A DNA stretch of 64,000 nucleotides from an uncultured Bacteroidales bacterium (lineage in GTDB: Bacteria; Bacteroidota; Bacteroidia; Bacteroidales; UBA932): positions 209,354-273,353 of the forward strand of contig ONJB01000004.1 in the NCBI GenBank assembly GCA_900318015.1. Direction: 5' to 3'. How positions within the stretch are numbered: the stretch's first letter is position 1; every line of letters begins with the position of its first letter. Below the pieces are notes generated by a model. It saw only the letters and a list, made by a program, of their open reading frames with translations. It was not told where the DNA came from and did no database searches. Shown one piece after another: positions 43,825 through 52,079 of this stretch. The translations under genes were made by a program, and so were the position numbers.

Positions 43825-44181
43825 ATGAAACGTGTCCTTGCCCTCCTTTCGCTGGCGTGCGCGCTCTTCGTCGCGAGCGCCTGCCATTTCGACGTGAACC
43901 TGTCCGTCGAGGCCGATGCCACGCTCACCTATGCCAACGGCGATCTCATCCGCATCGACCCGGTCCTTTATGAAGGCTTCCACCACAAACACCTGACGGA
44001 AAACGACCTGGAAGCCATCTTCATCGACCTGACCCGGAATGTCAGCGACAGCTTTATCACCGCCGTGCTGCACCTGTCCGTCTATGACGAGATCAGCGGG
44101 AAATACCTGCGGGACGAGGACTACGGCGTCGTCTACAACGCCCACACCGGACATTACGACTTCGCCGAACTGATCCTGTGA
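43825..44181 (+). CDS. Small lipoprotein of unknown function
   Basis: 118 residues with a lipoprotein signal (MKRVLALLSLACALFVASAC, Cys at residue 20). The remainder (HFDVNLSVEADATLTYANGD) is beta-rich and ends DFAELIL. There is no match I recognise. It lies 8 nt after recA on the same strand and shares the terminator at 44203-44234. Confidence 0.75.
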   Translation: MKRVLALLSLACALFVASACHFDVNLSVEADATLTYANGDLIRIDPVLYEGFHHKHLTENDLEAIFIDLTRNVSDSFITAVLHLSVYDEISGKYLRDEDYGVVYNAHTGHYDFAELIL

Positions 44182-44202
44182 CGGCAAGTCCGCGGAACAT
44201 GA

Positions 44203-44234
44203 AAAAAGGACAGCTCGCAGGGGCTGTCCTTTTT
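44203..44234. terminator. Bidirectional terminator between the recA side and tdk
   Basis: GGACAGC pairs with GCTGTCC, extended by A-T pairs, loop of about 8 nt, flanked by A6 on the left and T5 on the right, so it can act on both strands for the convergent lipoprotein and tdk genes. Confidence 0.88.
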
Positions 44235-44253
44235 ATTTGCTTTCCGAAGGCCG

Positions 44254-44832
44254 TCACGCTTCCTTGTCCTCCTGGACTGCCTTGTTGTAGCAGTCCCGAC
44301 AGAGGGGTTCGTACGTGTCCTTCTCGCCCAGGACGACGAGTTTCTTGCTGGCGGAGAGCCGGTGCGAGTGGTTCGCGAGGGAACCGCAACGGACGCAGAT
44401 GGCATGGACCTTCTGGACGTCCTCCGCGATGGCCATCAGGCCGGGCATCGGTCCAAAGGGCTTCCCGAGGAAGTCCGTGTCCAGGCCGGCGATGATCACG
44501 CGGACACCGCGGCCGGCGAGCTCCTGGACGACCCCGATGATGCTGTCATCGAAGAACTGGGCTTCGTCGATGCCCACGACTTCGATGTCCGGGTCGATCT
44601 GGAGCATCCGGGAAGGGGTCTTGATGGGGGTGCAGGAAATGCTGTGGGAGTCGTGCGAGACCACGTCCAGGTCCGAATAGCGCTTGTCGATGGTGGGCTT
44701 GAAAGTGGCGATCTTCTGCTTGGCGAACTGGGCCCGTTTGAGCCGGCGGATCAGTTCCTCCGTCTTGCCGGAGAACATCGAGCCGCAGATGACCTCGATG
44801 CTGCCCGATTTTTTTGTGTTTTCCAAAAACAT
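44254..44832 (-). CDS. tdk: Thymidine kinase
   Basis: Phosphorylates thymidine in the salvage pathway. From ATG 44832 (192 residues) the Walker A-like GSMFSGKTEELIRRLKRAQ is followed by VVGIDEAQFFDD (catalytic Glu region), the lasso domain with HAICVRCGS and C-x2-C pairs in EPLCRDCYNKA that bind zinc. The long upstream extension of the frame is a proline/serine artefact of the opposite gene and was excluded. Confidence 0.94.
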   Translation of the reverse strand: MFLENTKKSGSIEVICGSMFSGKTEELIRRLKRAQFAKQKIATFKPTIDKRYSDLDVVSHDSHSISCTPIKTPSRMLQIDPDIEVVGIDEAQFFDDSIIGVVQELAGRGVRVIIAGLDTDFLGKPFGPMPGLMAIAEDVQKVHAICVRCGSLANHSHRLSASKKLVVLGEKDTYEPLCRDCYNKAVQEDKEA

Positions 44833-44845
44833 TTCCTTAACTTTG
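44813..44845 (+). promoter_or_regulatory. Promoter of the gene at 44876, overlapping tdk's 5' end
   Basis: TTTG (44813-44816), a 21-nt spacer and TAACTTTG (44838-44845). The -33 element lies within the first codons of the divergent tdk gene. Confidence 0.7.
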
Positions 44846-44860
44846 TTAGGTAGTCTTTTG

Positions 44861-44868
44861 CAAAGATA
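44861..44868 (-). promoter_or_regulatory. -7 box (TATCTTTG) of tdk
   Basis: An exact match on the minus strand, 28 nt before the tdk ATG. It lies only 15 bp from the opposing -7 box at 44838-44845, so the two promoters face each other and each leader copies the other's -7 box. Confidence 0.7.
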
Positions 44869-44875
44869 GTCAATT

Positions 44876-45502
44876 ATGGAGAATAATCGAACAGAAATCT
44901 TGCAGGAACTCGAAGCCGAACTCGCTTCGCTGAAGGAGAAGGTCCGCGCGTTCGAGGACAAGCTGGAAGCCTTCCGGCAGTTCCCCCAGGAGGAAACCGT
45001 GGAAGAGTCGGATTTCACCGACATGGAGATCGGCGTCCCCGACCTCCCGGAACCGGAACCCGTCGTCGAACCGGAACCGGAGCCGGTCCTGGAACCCGAG
45101 CCGGTCCCTGAGCCTGTCGAAGAGCCTGTTGTCGAGCCTGTCGAAGAGCCGGAGCCCGTCCTGGAACCGGAATCGATCCCTGAGCCTGTCGAAGCACCCG
45201 AAGCGCCTAAGCCCACGCCCGTACCGCGTCCGGAGACGGAGAGGCTGCCGTGGCGGCTGGACAAGCCGGGGATGTCGGTGAAGAACCTCCGGAGCGGCAT
45301 TTCGCTGTACGACCGGGCCCTGTTCATCGGCACCCTGTTCAAGGAAGACTACGCCCTGTATGACAAGACCATCAGCGAACTGAACGCCCTGTCCTCCCTG
45401 GACGAGGCGGTGGACTACCTGCTGGAGCGGTTCCCGGACTGGAACCTCAAGTCCGACATCGTGTACAACTTCATGATGGCCGTCCGCAAGAAACTGGGCT
45501 GA
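44876..45502 (+). CDS. Acidic proline-rich protein with N-terminal coiled coil and conserved C-terminal domain
   Basis: 208 residues, probably cytoplasmic (no signal). Residues about 6-40 form a coiled coil ([20 protein letters not shown]), followed by a PE-rich repeat region about 50-120 ([20 protein letters not shown]). A C-terminal domain of about 80 residues ([20 protein letters not shown], then [13 protein letters not shown]) resembles a conserved Bacteroidota protein often adjacent to rsmI; function is unknown to me. Part of the PE region is encoded by three copies of the dispersed GAGCCTGTCGAAG core. Overlaps rsmI by 1 nt. Confidence 0.75.
   Translation: MENNRTEILQELEAELASLKEKVRAFEDKLEAFRQFPQEETVEESDFTDMEIGVPDLPEPEPVVEPEPEPVLEPEPVPEPVEEPVVEPVEEPEPVLEPESIPEPVEAPEAPKPTPVPRPETERLPWRLDKPGMSVKNLRSGISLYDRALFIGTLFKEDYALYDKTISELNALSSLDEAVDYLLERFPDWNLKSDIVYNFMMAVRKKLG
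45106..45194 (+). repeat. Three copies of the CTGAGCCTGTCGAAG-type repeat in the PE-rich region
   Basis: CCCTGAGCCTGTCGAAG at 45106-45122, GAGCCTGTCGAAG at 45134-45146, and CCCTGAGCCTGTCGAAG at 45178-45194. In frame they encode P-E-P-V-E. The same core occurs in the other orientation in hutI (18695-18709). Confidence 0.75.
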
Positions 45503-46239
45503 TGGCGGGAAAGCTTTTCATCGTCCCGACCCCGGTCGGGAACCTGGACGACATGACCTTCCGGGCCGTACAGGTCCTGAAGGAGGCGGACCTCATCCTG
45601 GCGGAGGACACCCGCACCAGCTCGGTGCTCCTCCACCACTACGACATCCGCCGCCCGCTCCAGTCGCACCACAAATTCAACGAGCACCAGACGGTGCAGC
45701 TCGTGAAGGAGCGCATCCTGGGCGGGCTGAACGTCGCCCTGGTCAGCGACGCCGGCACCCCCGGCATCTCCGACCCGGGCTTCCTGCTGGCCCGCACCTG
45801 CGCGGAGGAAGGGATCGAAGTCCAGACCCTCCCGGGCGCCACGGCCTGCATCCCGGCCATCGTCTCCTCCGGCCTGCCGTGCGACCGCTTCTGCTTCGAG
45901 GGGTTCCTCCCGCAGAAGAAAGGCCGGCAGACCCTGCTCACCGCCCTGGAGGCGGAAACCCGCACCATGGTTTTCTACGAGTCCCCCTACCGGCTCGTGA
46001 AGACGCTGGAACAGTTCGCAGAACATTTCGGGCCGGAGCGCCGCTGTTCCGTCGCCCGGGAAATCTCCAAGCTCCACGAGGAGCACCGCAGAGGCACCCT
46101 CCAGGAAGTCGCCGCCTGGTTCCGGGCGCATGAACCCAAAGGCGAAATCGTCATCGTCGTGGCCGGCGCGGAGCCGGTGAAACCTGTCAAGAAGAAGCGT
46201 TATGGAAGAGGGGAAGAGACAGAAGACCCTGAAGAGTAG
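45502..46239 (+). CDS. rsmI: 16S rRNA (cytidine1402-2'-O)-methyltransferase
   Basis: An SAM-dependent methyltransferase of the tetrapyrrole methylase fold. LFIVPTPVGNLDDMTFRA opens the chain, with ILAEDTRTSSVLL, ALVSDAGTPGISDPGF, LPGATACIPAIVSSGLP and FFYESPYRL as the family signatures. A basic C-terminal tail (KPVKKKRYGRGEETEDPEE) overlaps the next gene by 38 nt. It overlaps the preceding stop by 1 nt. Confidence 0.95.
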   Translation: MAGKLFIVPTPVGNLDDMTFRAVQVLKEADLILAEDTRTSSVLLHHYDIRRPLQSHHKFNEHQTVQLVKERILGGLNVALVSDAGTPGISDPGFLLARTCAEEGIEVQTLPGATACIPAIVSSGLPCDRFCFEGFLPQKKGRQTLLTALEAETRTMVFYESPYRLVKTLEQFAEHFGPERRCSVAREISKLHEEHRRGTLQEVAAWFRAHEPKGEIVIVVAGAEPVKPVKKKRYGRGEETEDPEE

Positions 46240-47104
46240 CTTCACCACGGGCGCCATCGCCCTCGTATTCCTCATCATCGGATTCGAAACCGCCCTGTTC
46301 GTGCACAAGGCGGCGGTGACGCGTCTGGTCGCGGACCGCGACCACCCGGACACCGTGTATGTCATCGAAAGGATCCGGCCGAAAGCGGATCCGAAGGCGG
46401 ATCCGGAAACGGAGCCGACGGAAGAGGAATCCGACACGGTCTATTTTCGAAAATCGGCGGAACGCAACCCGGACGCCGTCCGCATCCGGGAAAAAGCTTC
46501 CCCACGCCGGGTAGAATCCTTCCGCTTCAACCCGAACACGGCCTCGCTGGAGGACCTGATGCGTCTGGGCTTTTCGGAGAAGCAGGCCCAGTCCATCTTG
46601 AACTACCGCGCCAAAGGAGGCCGGTTCCGCCGGCCCTCGGACTTCGCCAAGTCTTATGTGGTGGCCGATTCCGTCTTCGACCGGCTGGAACCGTACATCG
46701 ACATTCCCCGCATCGACCTGAACAAGGCGGACAGCGCCGCTTTCGAGACACTCCCCGGTATCGGCCCCTATTTCGCGTCGAAGATGGTCTCTTACCGGAC
46801 CTCGCTCGGGGGGTATTCCCATCCGGAACAGCTGCTGGAGATCTACCATTTCGACCGGGAGAAATACGAGGCCCTGAAGGATCTCATCACCTGCTCTCCG
46901 CCGGAGCCGTACCCCATCTGGACGCTCTCCGAACGCGACCTGGCCCGCCATCCGCACATCTCCAGGGACGAGGCCCATTCCATCGTCCTGTACCGGACGC
47001 ATCAGCCCCAGGAAGCCTGGACCCTGGAAGGGCTGCACAAGGCCGGTATCCTTTCGGAGGACCATTATGCGAAACTCTCCCGCTGCGTCCTGGCGGGGCC
47101 TTGA
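46202..47104 (+). CDS. Membrane-anchored helix-hairpin-helix (ComEA-like) protein
   Basis: 300 residues. A basic N-terminus and one helix (about 15-35, FTTGAIALVFLIIGFETALF) anchor it, then a charged PE/PKAD linker. Two helix-hairpin-helix DNA-binding modules follow: FNPNTASLEDLMRLGFSEKQ (about 103-125) and DLNKADSAAFETLPGIGPYF (about 180-200), and a third weaker one near TLEGLHKAGILSEDHYAKLS. ComEA-like proteins bind DNA at the membrane in uptake. The 38-nt overlap with rsmI means either the first codons are shared or the true start lies later; no later Met precedes the helix. Confidence 0.8.
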   Translation: MEEGKRQKTLKSSFTTGAIALVFLIIGFETALFVHKAAVTRLVADRDHPDTVYVIERIRPKADPKADPETEPTEEESDTVYFRKSAERNPDAVRIREKASPRRVESFRFNPNTASLEDLMRLGFSEKQAQSILNYRAKGGRFRRPSDFAKSYVVADSVFDRLEPYIDIPRIDLNKADSAAFETLPGIGPYFASKMVSYRTSLGGYSHPEQLLEIYHFDREKYEALKDLITCSPPEPYPIWTLSERDLARHPHISRDEAHSIVLYRTHQPQEAWTLEGLHKAGILSEDHYAKLSRCVLAGP

Positions 47105-47121
47105 GGAGCGAAAGGAGGGAA

Positions 47122-48399
47122 TTACTCCACCACCAGGGCAGTCGCCTGGTTCCAGGCGATGTTCTCCTGGTAGAAGTAGTCCAGGAACTCCGTGCCGTGG
47201 TAGATGTCCCGGCGGTAGTCGGGATAGGCCGGGAGATACGTCGCGAGACCGCAGACACGGTCCAACTGCACGTTGATGAACTTGGCGGTATGGGCCTCAT
47301 AGACGATGGCCTCGTCCAGCGCCGCCTGGAGGCTGGCCAGGTCCGCCTCCGAAGCGCCGGCCTCCCGGAGCATGTCCTTGAGGTCGAAGAAGGCGTAGTA
47401 CTTCTTGGAATCTAGGCGGTCGTACACCTGCACGTTCTTTCCGTCCAGATTCCGGATGCCGGAACGGTAGCGGTCGAACAGGTCGCGGCAGGTCGCGGCC
47501 AGGCGGTCCAGCCGGCTGCAGTCCACGAGGGTGATGGTCGCCCCGTAGGTGGAGTCGAACTGGTAAAAGGCGAAATAATCCTCGCATACGGCCTTCACGT
47601 CGGGGACTTCCGGCTGGAGCAGATGTTCCACCAGTTTCCGGAAATCAAACCCCGCCGCCGGGATCTCGCAGGGCGAGAAGGCGACGTAGGAACACACGTT
47701 CCGAAGCTCCCAGGCCACTTCCACCGTGCCCATCAGGCAGGCATCGAACACGAGGTAGTCCAGCTTGTAGGGGATGGCGGCCGCCAGGTCCTTGATCTCC
47801 ATCTCCTGCGTCTTGGTCCCCGCCTCGTAATACTCCTGGCCGAAAGACCGCAGCTGCGGACTCCAGGAACTGGAACTGCCCCGGTCCCTTCCCTCATATT
47901 TCTTGGGATTCGCGTAATAGTCTTCCGGAAGATAGCCGGTGGCGTGGGAGGACATGATGGCGCCGTATCCGTCGGCCGGGAATTCCTCCCGGACCCAGTT
48001 GAAGACCTCCGTCATCATCTCCTTGTTGGCCACGGGCGTCCCGACAGGCCAGGTCCGGATCGTATCCGCACGGGCCTCCCCATGCTCGTTGTACAGCCGG
48101 ATCAGGACCGGGGCCGTCTCCGAGCTGTAAACCCGGCGGTTGTTCTTGGTCAAGTGGCTGAAAACCAGGACGACATCGTCGTTCCGGCCTTTGCCGGGAA
48201 GATACCCCCGCTTGATCTCGTCGATGTTGGACCAGATATCGCTGCTCAGGGAATTGAAGCCAGCCCCGTACAGGAGCAGCACCTGGCGGCTTTCCTTCCC
48301 GTAGGGGCCGAGGGTCATGGTCAGGTCCAGGCCGTCCTGCTCGCAGGAGCAGAACAGCAGCGTCAGAAGGGACAGGAATATGAGGCGGACTTTCGCCAT
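47122..48399 (-). CDS. Clostripain-family cysteine peptidase, lipoprotein
   Basis: 425 residues with a lipobox-like FCSC at the signal end (LLTLLFCSC). The C11 catalytic domain shows VLLLYGAGFNSL, the His dyad in YGAIMSSHATGYLP and the Cys in LDYLVFDACLMGTVEVAWEL, followed by the C-terminal GFDFRKLVEH domain. These enzymes cleave after Arg or Lys and are often secreted by gut Bacteroidota. Convergent with the HHH gene; its -7 box lies at 48419-48426. Confidence 0.9.
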   Translation of the reverse strand: MAKVRLIFLSLLTLLFCSCEQDGLDLTMTLGPYGKESRQVLLLYGAGFNSLSSDIWSNIDEIKRGYLPGKGRNDDVVLVFSHLTKNNRRVYSSETAPVLIRLYNEHGEARADTIRTWPVGTPVANKEMMTEVFNWVREEFPADGYGAIMSSHATGYLPEDYYANPKKYEGRDRGSSSSWSPQLRSFGQEYYEAGTKTQEMEIKDLAAAIPYKLDYLVFDACLMGTVEVAWELRNVCSYVAFSPCEIPAAGFDFRKLVEHLLQPEVPDVKAVCEDYFAFYQFDSTYGATITLVDCSRLDRLAATCRDLFDRYRSGIRNLDGKNVQVYDRLDSKKYYAFFDLKDMLREAGASEADLASLQAALDEAIVYEAHTAKFINVQLDRVCGLATYLPAYPDYRRDIYHGTEFLDYFYQENIAWNQATALVVE

Positions 48400-48418
48400 A
48401 AAAAGCCGATAGGTCGGA

Positions 48419-48426
48419 CAAAGTTA
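48419..48426 (-). promoter_or_regulatory. -7 box (TAACTTTG) of the clostripain gene
   Basis: Exact match on the minus strand, 19 nt before the ATG at 48399. It lies 14 bp from the divergent box at 48441-48448 of the DPP III gene. Confidence 0.65.
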
Positions 48427-48440
48427 ATGATTTATTTCAT

Positions 48441-48448
48441 AATTTTGC
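48441..48448 (+). promoter_or_regulatory. -7 box (TAATTTTG) of the DPP III gene
   Basis: An exact match 15 nt before the ATG at 48464. Confidence 0.65.
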
Positions 48449-48463
48449 ATCAAATTGACACCT

Positions 48464-50470
48464 ATGAACCGTTTCTGCAAGATGATGATGACACTGGGAG
48501 CCGCCGCCCTCGTGGGCGCCTGCTCGGAAAAGAAGGCGGGGGACGCGGGAATCGCGGATTTCCGCTATACCGTCGATTCGTTCGCCGACCTCAAGGTCAT
48601 GCGTTACCAGGTCCCCGGCTGGGACAGCCTCTCCCTGAAACAGAAGGAGTACGCCTATCACCTCGCCGAAGCCGCCAAGTACGGCCGCGACATCCTCTGG
48701 GACCAGAACTGCAAGGACAACCTCCGCGTCCGCCACGCCGTGGAGAATATCCTGGAAAACTACAAGGGCGACCGCAAGAGCGCTGATTTCGAAGCATTTA
48801 CGGTCTATGCCAAACGTCTCTTCTTCTCCAACGGCATGCACCACCACTACGCCGAGGACAAGTTCTTCCCGGCCTGCCCCGCCCCCTATTTCGCGGAGCT
48901 GCTGAAGGCGGTCGGCATCGACGATGACGACCTGGTGGACATCGTCTACAATCCCGAAAGATATCCCCAGCGCCGCTCCACGGAGACGTCCGGCGACATC
49001 GTCGCCCTGTCGGCCGTGAACTTCTACGACGGCGTCACCCGCGACGAGGTGGAGAAATACTACGCCGGCCTCGTGGACCCGAAAGATGAATGTCCCATCT
49101 CCTACGGCCTCAACACGAAGGTCGTCAAGGGCGGGGACGGCGTCGTCCGCGAGCTGCCCTGGAAGGTGGGCGGCATCTACTCCCCTGCCCTCGAGAAGAT
49201 CTGCGACGAACTCCTGAAGGCCCGTGCCGTGGCCGAGAACGACATCCAGTCGCGCGCCCTGGGCCTCCTCGTGGAATACTACCGCACCGGCGACCTCCGC
49301 AAGTGGGATGAATTCAACATCGAGTGGGTGAAGGACACCCTCGGCACCGTGGACTTCATCAACGGGTTCGTCGAGGACTACAACGACCCGCTGGGCCGCA
49401 AGGGCGCCTGGGAAGGCTATGTCAACATCAAGGACTTCGACGCCTCCCGCCGCACCGAGACCCTGAGCGCGAACGCCCAATGGTTCGAGGACCACTCCCC
49501 CGTGGACCCGCGCTTCAAGAAGGCCACTGTCAAGGGCGTGTCCGCGAAGGTGATCAACGCCGTCTGCCTCGCCGGCGACAGCTATCCGTCCACGCCTATC
49601 GGCATCAACCTGCCGAACGCCGACTGGATCCGCAAGGACCACGGCTCCAAGAGCGTCACGATCGCGAACATCACCCACACCTATGACTATTCCGCCCAGG
49701 AATTCCCGAAGAGCGTGCTCTCCGAGTTCGCCTGGGACGAGGCGGAAGTCGCCCGCAGCAAGCAGTGGGGCACCGTCGCCGACGAGATCCACACCGACCT
49801 GCACGAATGCCTGGGCCACGGCTCCGGCCAGCTGCTCCCGGGCGTGTCCACCACGGCGATGGGCGAATACGCCTCCGCCCTGGAGGAAGCCCGCGCCGAC
49901 CTGTTCGGCCTCTACTACACCGCCGACCCGAAGATGGTCGAGCTGGGCATCATGCCCGACCCGGAGGCCTTCAAGGCCGAATACGACAGCTACATCCGCA
50001 ACGGCCTGATGGTGCAGTTCAACCGTGTGGAACTGGGCCGGCCCAACACCGAGGCCCACATGCAGAACCGCAAGCTCGTCGCCGAATGGTGCTTCGAGAA
50101 GGGCGCCGCGGACCACGTCATCGAGAAGAAGGTCCGCGACGGAAAGACCTATTTCGTGGTCAATGACTACGGGAAGCTCCGCGCCCTCTTCGCCGAGCTC
50201 CTCGCCGAGATCCAGCGCATCAAGTCCGAGGGCGACTACGCCGCCGGCAAGGCCCTCATCGAGACCTATGCCGTCCACATCGACCCGGCCCTCCACCAGG
50301 AAGTGAAGGAACGCTACGACGCCCTGGGCCTGAAACCCTACGGCGGCTTCATCAACCCGGAGATCCGCCCGGTGGAAAAGGACGGGAAGGTCGTCGACTA
50401 CGAAATCGTGTACACCGACGACTACCTCGGGCAGATGCTCGAATACGGCCGCAAGTACGGCACCCTCTGA
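48464..50470 (+). CDS. Dipeptidyl-peptidase III family lipoprotein
   Basis: A zinc exopeptidase of 668 residues. The lipoprotein signal MNRFCKMMMTLGAAALVGAC places it at a membrane. The HExxGH variant zinc motif is seen in DEIHTDLHECLGHGSGQLLP (HECLGH), and the downstream SALEEARADLFGLYY gives the second Glu ligand (EExxAD). Both features match the Bacteroides DPP III branch. An in-frame upstream TTG at 48455 was rejected. It overlaps xerD by 1 nt (TGATG). Confidence 0.93.
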   Translation: MNRFCKMMMTLGAAALVGACSEKKAGDAGIADFRYTVDSFADLKVMRYQVPGWDSLSLKQKEYAYHLAEAAKYGRDILWDQNCKDNLRVRHAVENILENYKGDRKSADFEAFTVYAKRLFFSNGMHHHYAEDKFFPACPAPYFAELLKAVGIDDDDLVDIVYNPERYPQRRSTETSGDIVALSAVNFYDGVTRDEVEKYYAGLVDPKDECPISYGLNTKVVKGGDGVVRELPWKVGGIYSPALEKICDELLKARAVAENDIQSRALGLLVEYYRTGDLRKWDEFNIEWVKDTLGTVDFINGFVEDYNDPLGRKGAWEGYVNIKDFDASRRTETLSANAQWFEDHSPVDPRFKKATVKGVSAKVINAVCLAGDSYPSTPIGINLPNADWIRKDHGSKSVTIANITHTYDYSAQEFPKSVLSEFAWDEAEVARSKQWGTVADEIHTDLHECLGHGSGQLLPGVSTTAMGEYASALEEARADLFGLYYTADPKMVELGIMPDPEAFKAEYDSYIRNGLMVQFNRVELGRPNTEAHMQNRKLVAEWCFEKGAADHVIEKKVRDGKTYFVVNDYGKLRALFAELLAEIQRIKSEGDYAAGKALIETYAVHIDPALHQEVKERYDALGLKPYGGFINPEIRPVEKDGKVVDYEIVYTDDYLGQMLEYGRKYGTL

Positions 50471-51345
50471 TGAGCCGGCTCGCCGAGGATTTCCGCAACT
50501 ACCTGCGGATCGAGCGGGGGATGTCGCCGAACACGGTGGCATCCTACGCCCGGGACGTGGAGGGACTCCTGTCGGCGTATGAAGGATACCGGCCGGCCGA
50601 CATCGGCACGGCGGAAGTGGAGCGCTATCTCTCGGAACGCATCCAAAAAGGCCTGTCCAAGCGCTCCCAGGCCCGGATGCTCAGTTCCTTCCGGTCCTTC
50701 TTCAACTGGTGCATCGAGGAAGGCGACCTGAAGGACAATCCCTGCGACCGCATCGACGCCCCCAAGCTCGGGAAATACCTCCCCGCCGTCCTGTCGGTGG
50801 AGGAGGTCGATGCCGTGATCTCCTCCGTGGACACCCGGACGCCGGCGGGCCTGCGGAACCGCGCCATCCTGGAAGTCCTGTACGGCTGCGGCCTCCGCGT
50901 GAGCGAGTGCGCCGGTCTGCTGATCTCGCATGTCCACCTGGAAGAAGGTTATGTCGATGTCGTGGGCAAAGGGAACAAGCAGCGCGTCATCCCCCTCGGG
51001 GAAATGGCCGCCGATGCCATCCGGAACTACCTGCCGGCGCGTCCGGAACCCGCCGCCCGCCCCTTCGAGGACGTCCTTTTCCTCAACAGATCCGGGAAAC
51101 CCCTCAGCCGCGTCTACATCTTCAACGTCGTGAAGGACCAGGCGATGGCCGCAGGCATCCACAAGGAGATCTCCCCGCACACCTTCCGCCACTCCTTCGC
51201 CACCCACCTCATCGAAGGCGGGGCGGACCTGCGGGTCGTCCAGGAAATGCTCGGCCACGAGTCCATCCTCACCACCGAGATCTACACCCACATCGACTCT
51301 TCCACCTGGCAGGCCGCCGTCCTGGCGCACCACCCGCGGCGCTAG
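50470..51345 (+). CDS. xerD: Site-specific tyrosine recombinase XerD
   Basis: Resolves chromosome dimers with XerC at dif. 291 residues: N-terminal SAM-like domain (RLAEDFRNYLRIERGMSPNT) and catalytic domain with Arg in GCGLRVSECAGL, the H-x-x-R box in SPHTFRHSFATHLIEGGADL and the nucleophile Tyr in TEIYTHIDSSTW. It follows DPP III with 1-nt overlap. No adjacent attachment site, tRNA or cargo makes a mobile integrase unlikely. The C-terminal end is followed by a dispersed repeat. Confidence 0.94.
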   Translation: MSRLAEDFRNYLRIERGMSPNTVASYARDVEGLLSAYEGYRPADIGTAEVERYLSERIQKGLSKRSQARMLSSFRSFFNWCIEEGDLKDNPCDRIDAPKLGKYLPAVLSVEEVDAVISSVDTRTPAGLRNRAILEVLYGCGLRVSECAGLLISHVHLEEGYVDVVGKGNKQRVIPLGEMAADAIRNYLPARPEPAARPFEDVLFLNRSGKPLSRVYIFNVVKDQAMAAGIHKEISPHTFRHSFATHLIEGGADLRVVQEMLGHESILTTEIYTHIDSSTWQAAVLAHHPRR

Positions 51346-51348
51346 CCT

Positions 51349-51376
51349 GTCATTCCGAGCGAAGCGAAGGAATCTT
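51349..51376. repeat. Dispersed short repeat, GTCATTCCGAGCGAAGCGAA type
   Basis: Matches 13233-13260 with one substitution. It lies 3 nt after the xerD stop, and its right end runs into the -33 TTTG of the rplY promoter. Confidence 0.7.
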
Positions 51377-51406
51377 TTGGAAATCAAAAAATAATCCGTA
51401 TCTTTG
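51376..51406 (+). promoter_or_regulatory. Promoter of rplY
   Basis: TTTG (51376-51379), a 19-nt spacer and TATCTTTG (51399-51406). Transcription should begin near 51413, leaving a leader of about 80 nt. Confidence 0.8.
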
Positions 51407-51414
51407 CGCGCTTA

Positions 51415-51433
51415 AAAAAGCGCAAGGCTTTTT
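51415..51433 (+). promoter_or_regulatory. Hairpin at the 5' end of the rplY leader
   Basis: AAAAAGC (51415-51421) pairs with GCTTTTT (51427-51433) around GCAAG, right at the predicted transcript start. It competes with a GCGC/GCGC pairing at 51408-51423. It could protect the 5' end or regulate initiation. Confidence 0.45.
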
Positions 51434-51491
51434 GGTGCAATGGGGTCTTTGAAACAGAAGACTGAGTAACACATTTTTAAATTAAAGTACA

Positions 51492-52079
51492 ATGAAGCAT
51501 TTCCAGCTGAACGGCCAGATCCGCGAGAAGGGCAACAAGGCCGTCATCAAGGCGTTCCGCCGCCAGGGCCTCGTCCCCTGCAACCTCTATGGTCTCGGTA
51601 TGGACAACGTCCTGTTCACCGTCGTCGAAAAGGAGCTGATGGGCCTGACCCACACCCCCGCCTCCTACATCGTGGACCTCAACCTCGATGGTAAGGTGTA
51701 CACCGCCATCGCCCACGAGTACCAGTGGCACCCGGTGGATGACAACTGCCTCCACGTGGACTTCCTCGCCGTGAATGAGGAGAAGCCCGTCACCATCAAC
51801 GTTCCCCTCAACATCTTCGGTCACCCGGTGGGTGTCCAGGCCGGCGGCAAGTTCACCCAGCTTTCCCGCTCCCTGAAGGTCAAGGCCCTGATGAAGGACC
51901 TCCCCGACCAGCTCGACATCGATGTCACCCCGCTGAACATCAACGACCGCATGGTCGCCGGTGACCTCAAGTTCGACGGTCTGCAGATCGTGTCCGACAA
52001 GAACACCATCATCTGCCGCGTGAGCGCCACCCGTGCCATGCAGCAGGCCGCCGCTGAGGCCGCGAAGGCCGCGAAGTAA
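51492..52079 (+). CDS. rplY: Ribosomal protein bL25 (general stress protein CTC form)
   Basis: 195 residues. The N-terminal 5S-rRNA-binding L25 domain (HFQLNGQIREKGNKAVIKAF, VPCNLYGLG) is followed by the TL5/CTC C-terminal beta-barrel (VNVPLNIFGHPVGV-type segment and QLDIDVTPLNINDRMVAGDL), ending in an Ala-rich tail. The longer CTC form is normal for Bacteroidota. Its stop TAA overlaps the pth ATG by 1 nt. Confidence 0.95.
   Translation: MKHFQLNGQIREKGNKAVIKAFRRQGLVPCNLYGLGMDNVLFTVVEKELMGLTHTPASYIVDLNLDGKVYTAIAHEYQWHPVDDNCLHVDFLAVNEEKPVTINVPLNIFGHPVGVQAGGKFTQLSRSLKVKALMKDLPDQLDIDVTPLNINDRMVAGDLKFDGLQIVSDKNTIICRVSATRAMQQAAAEAAKAAK

Noticed and set aside
50470-51345. XerD-like gene as an integrase of a mobile island
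   Set aside because: It has the length and motifs of housekeeping XerD, is coupled to DPP III, and shows no attachment sites or cargo nearby.
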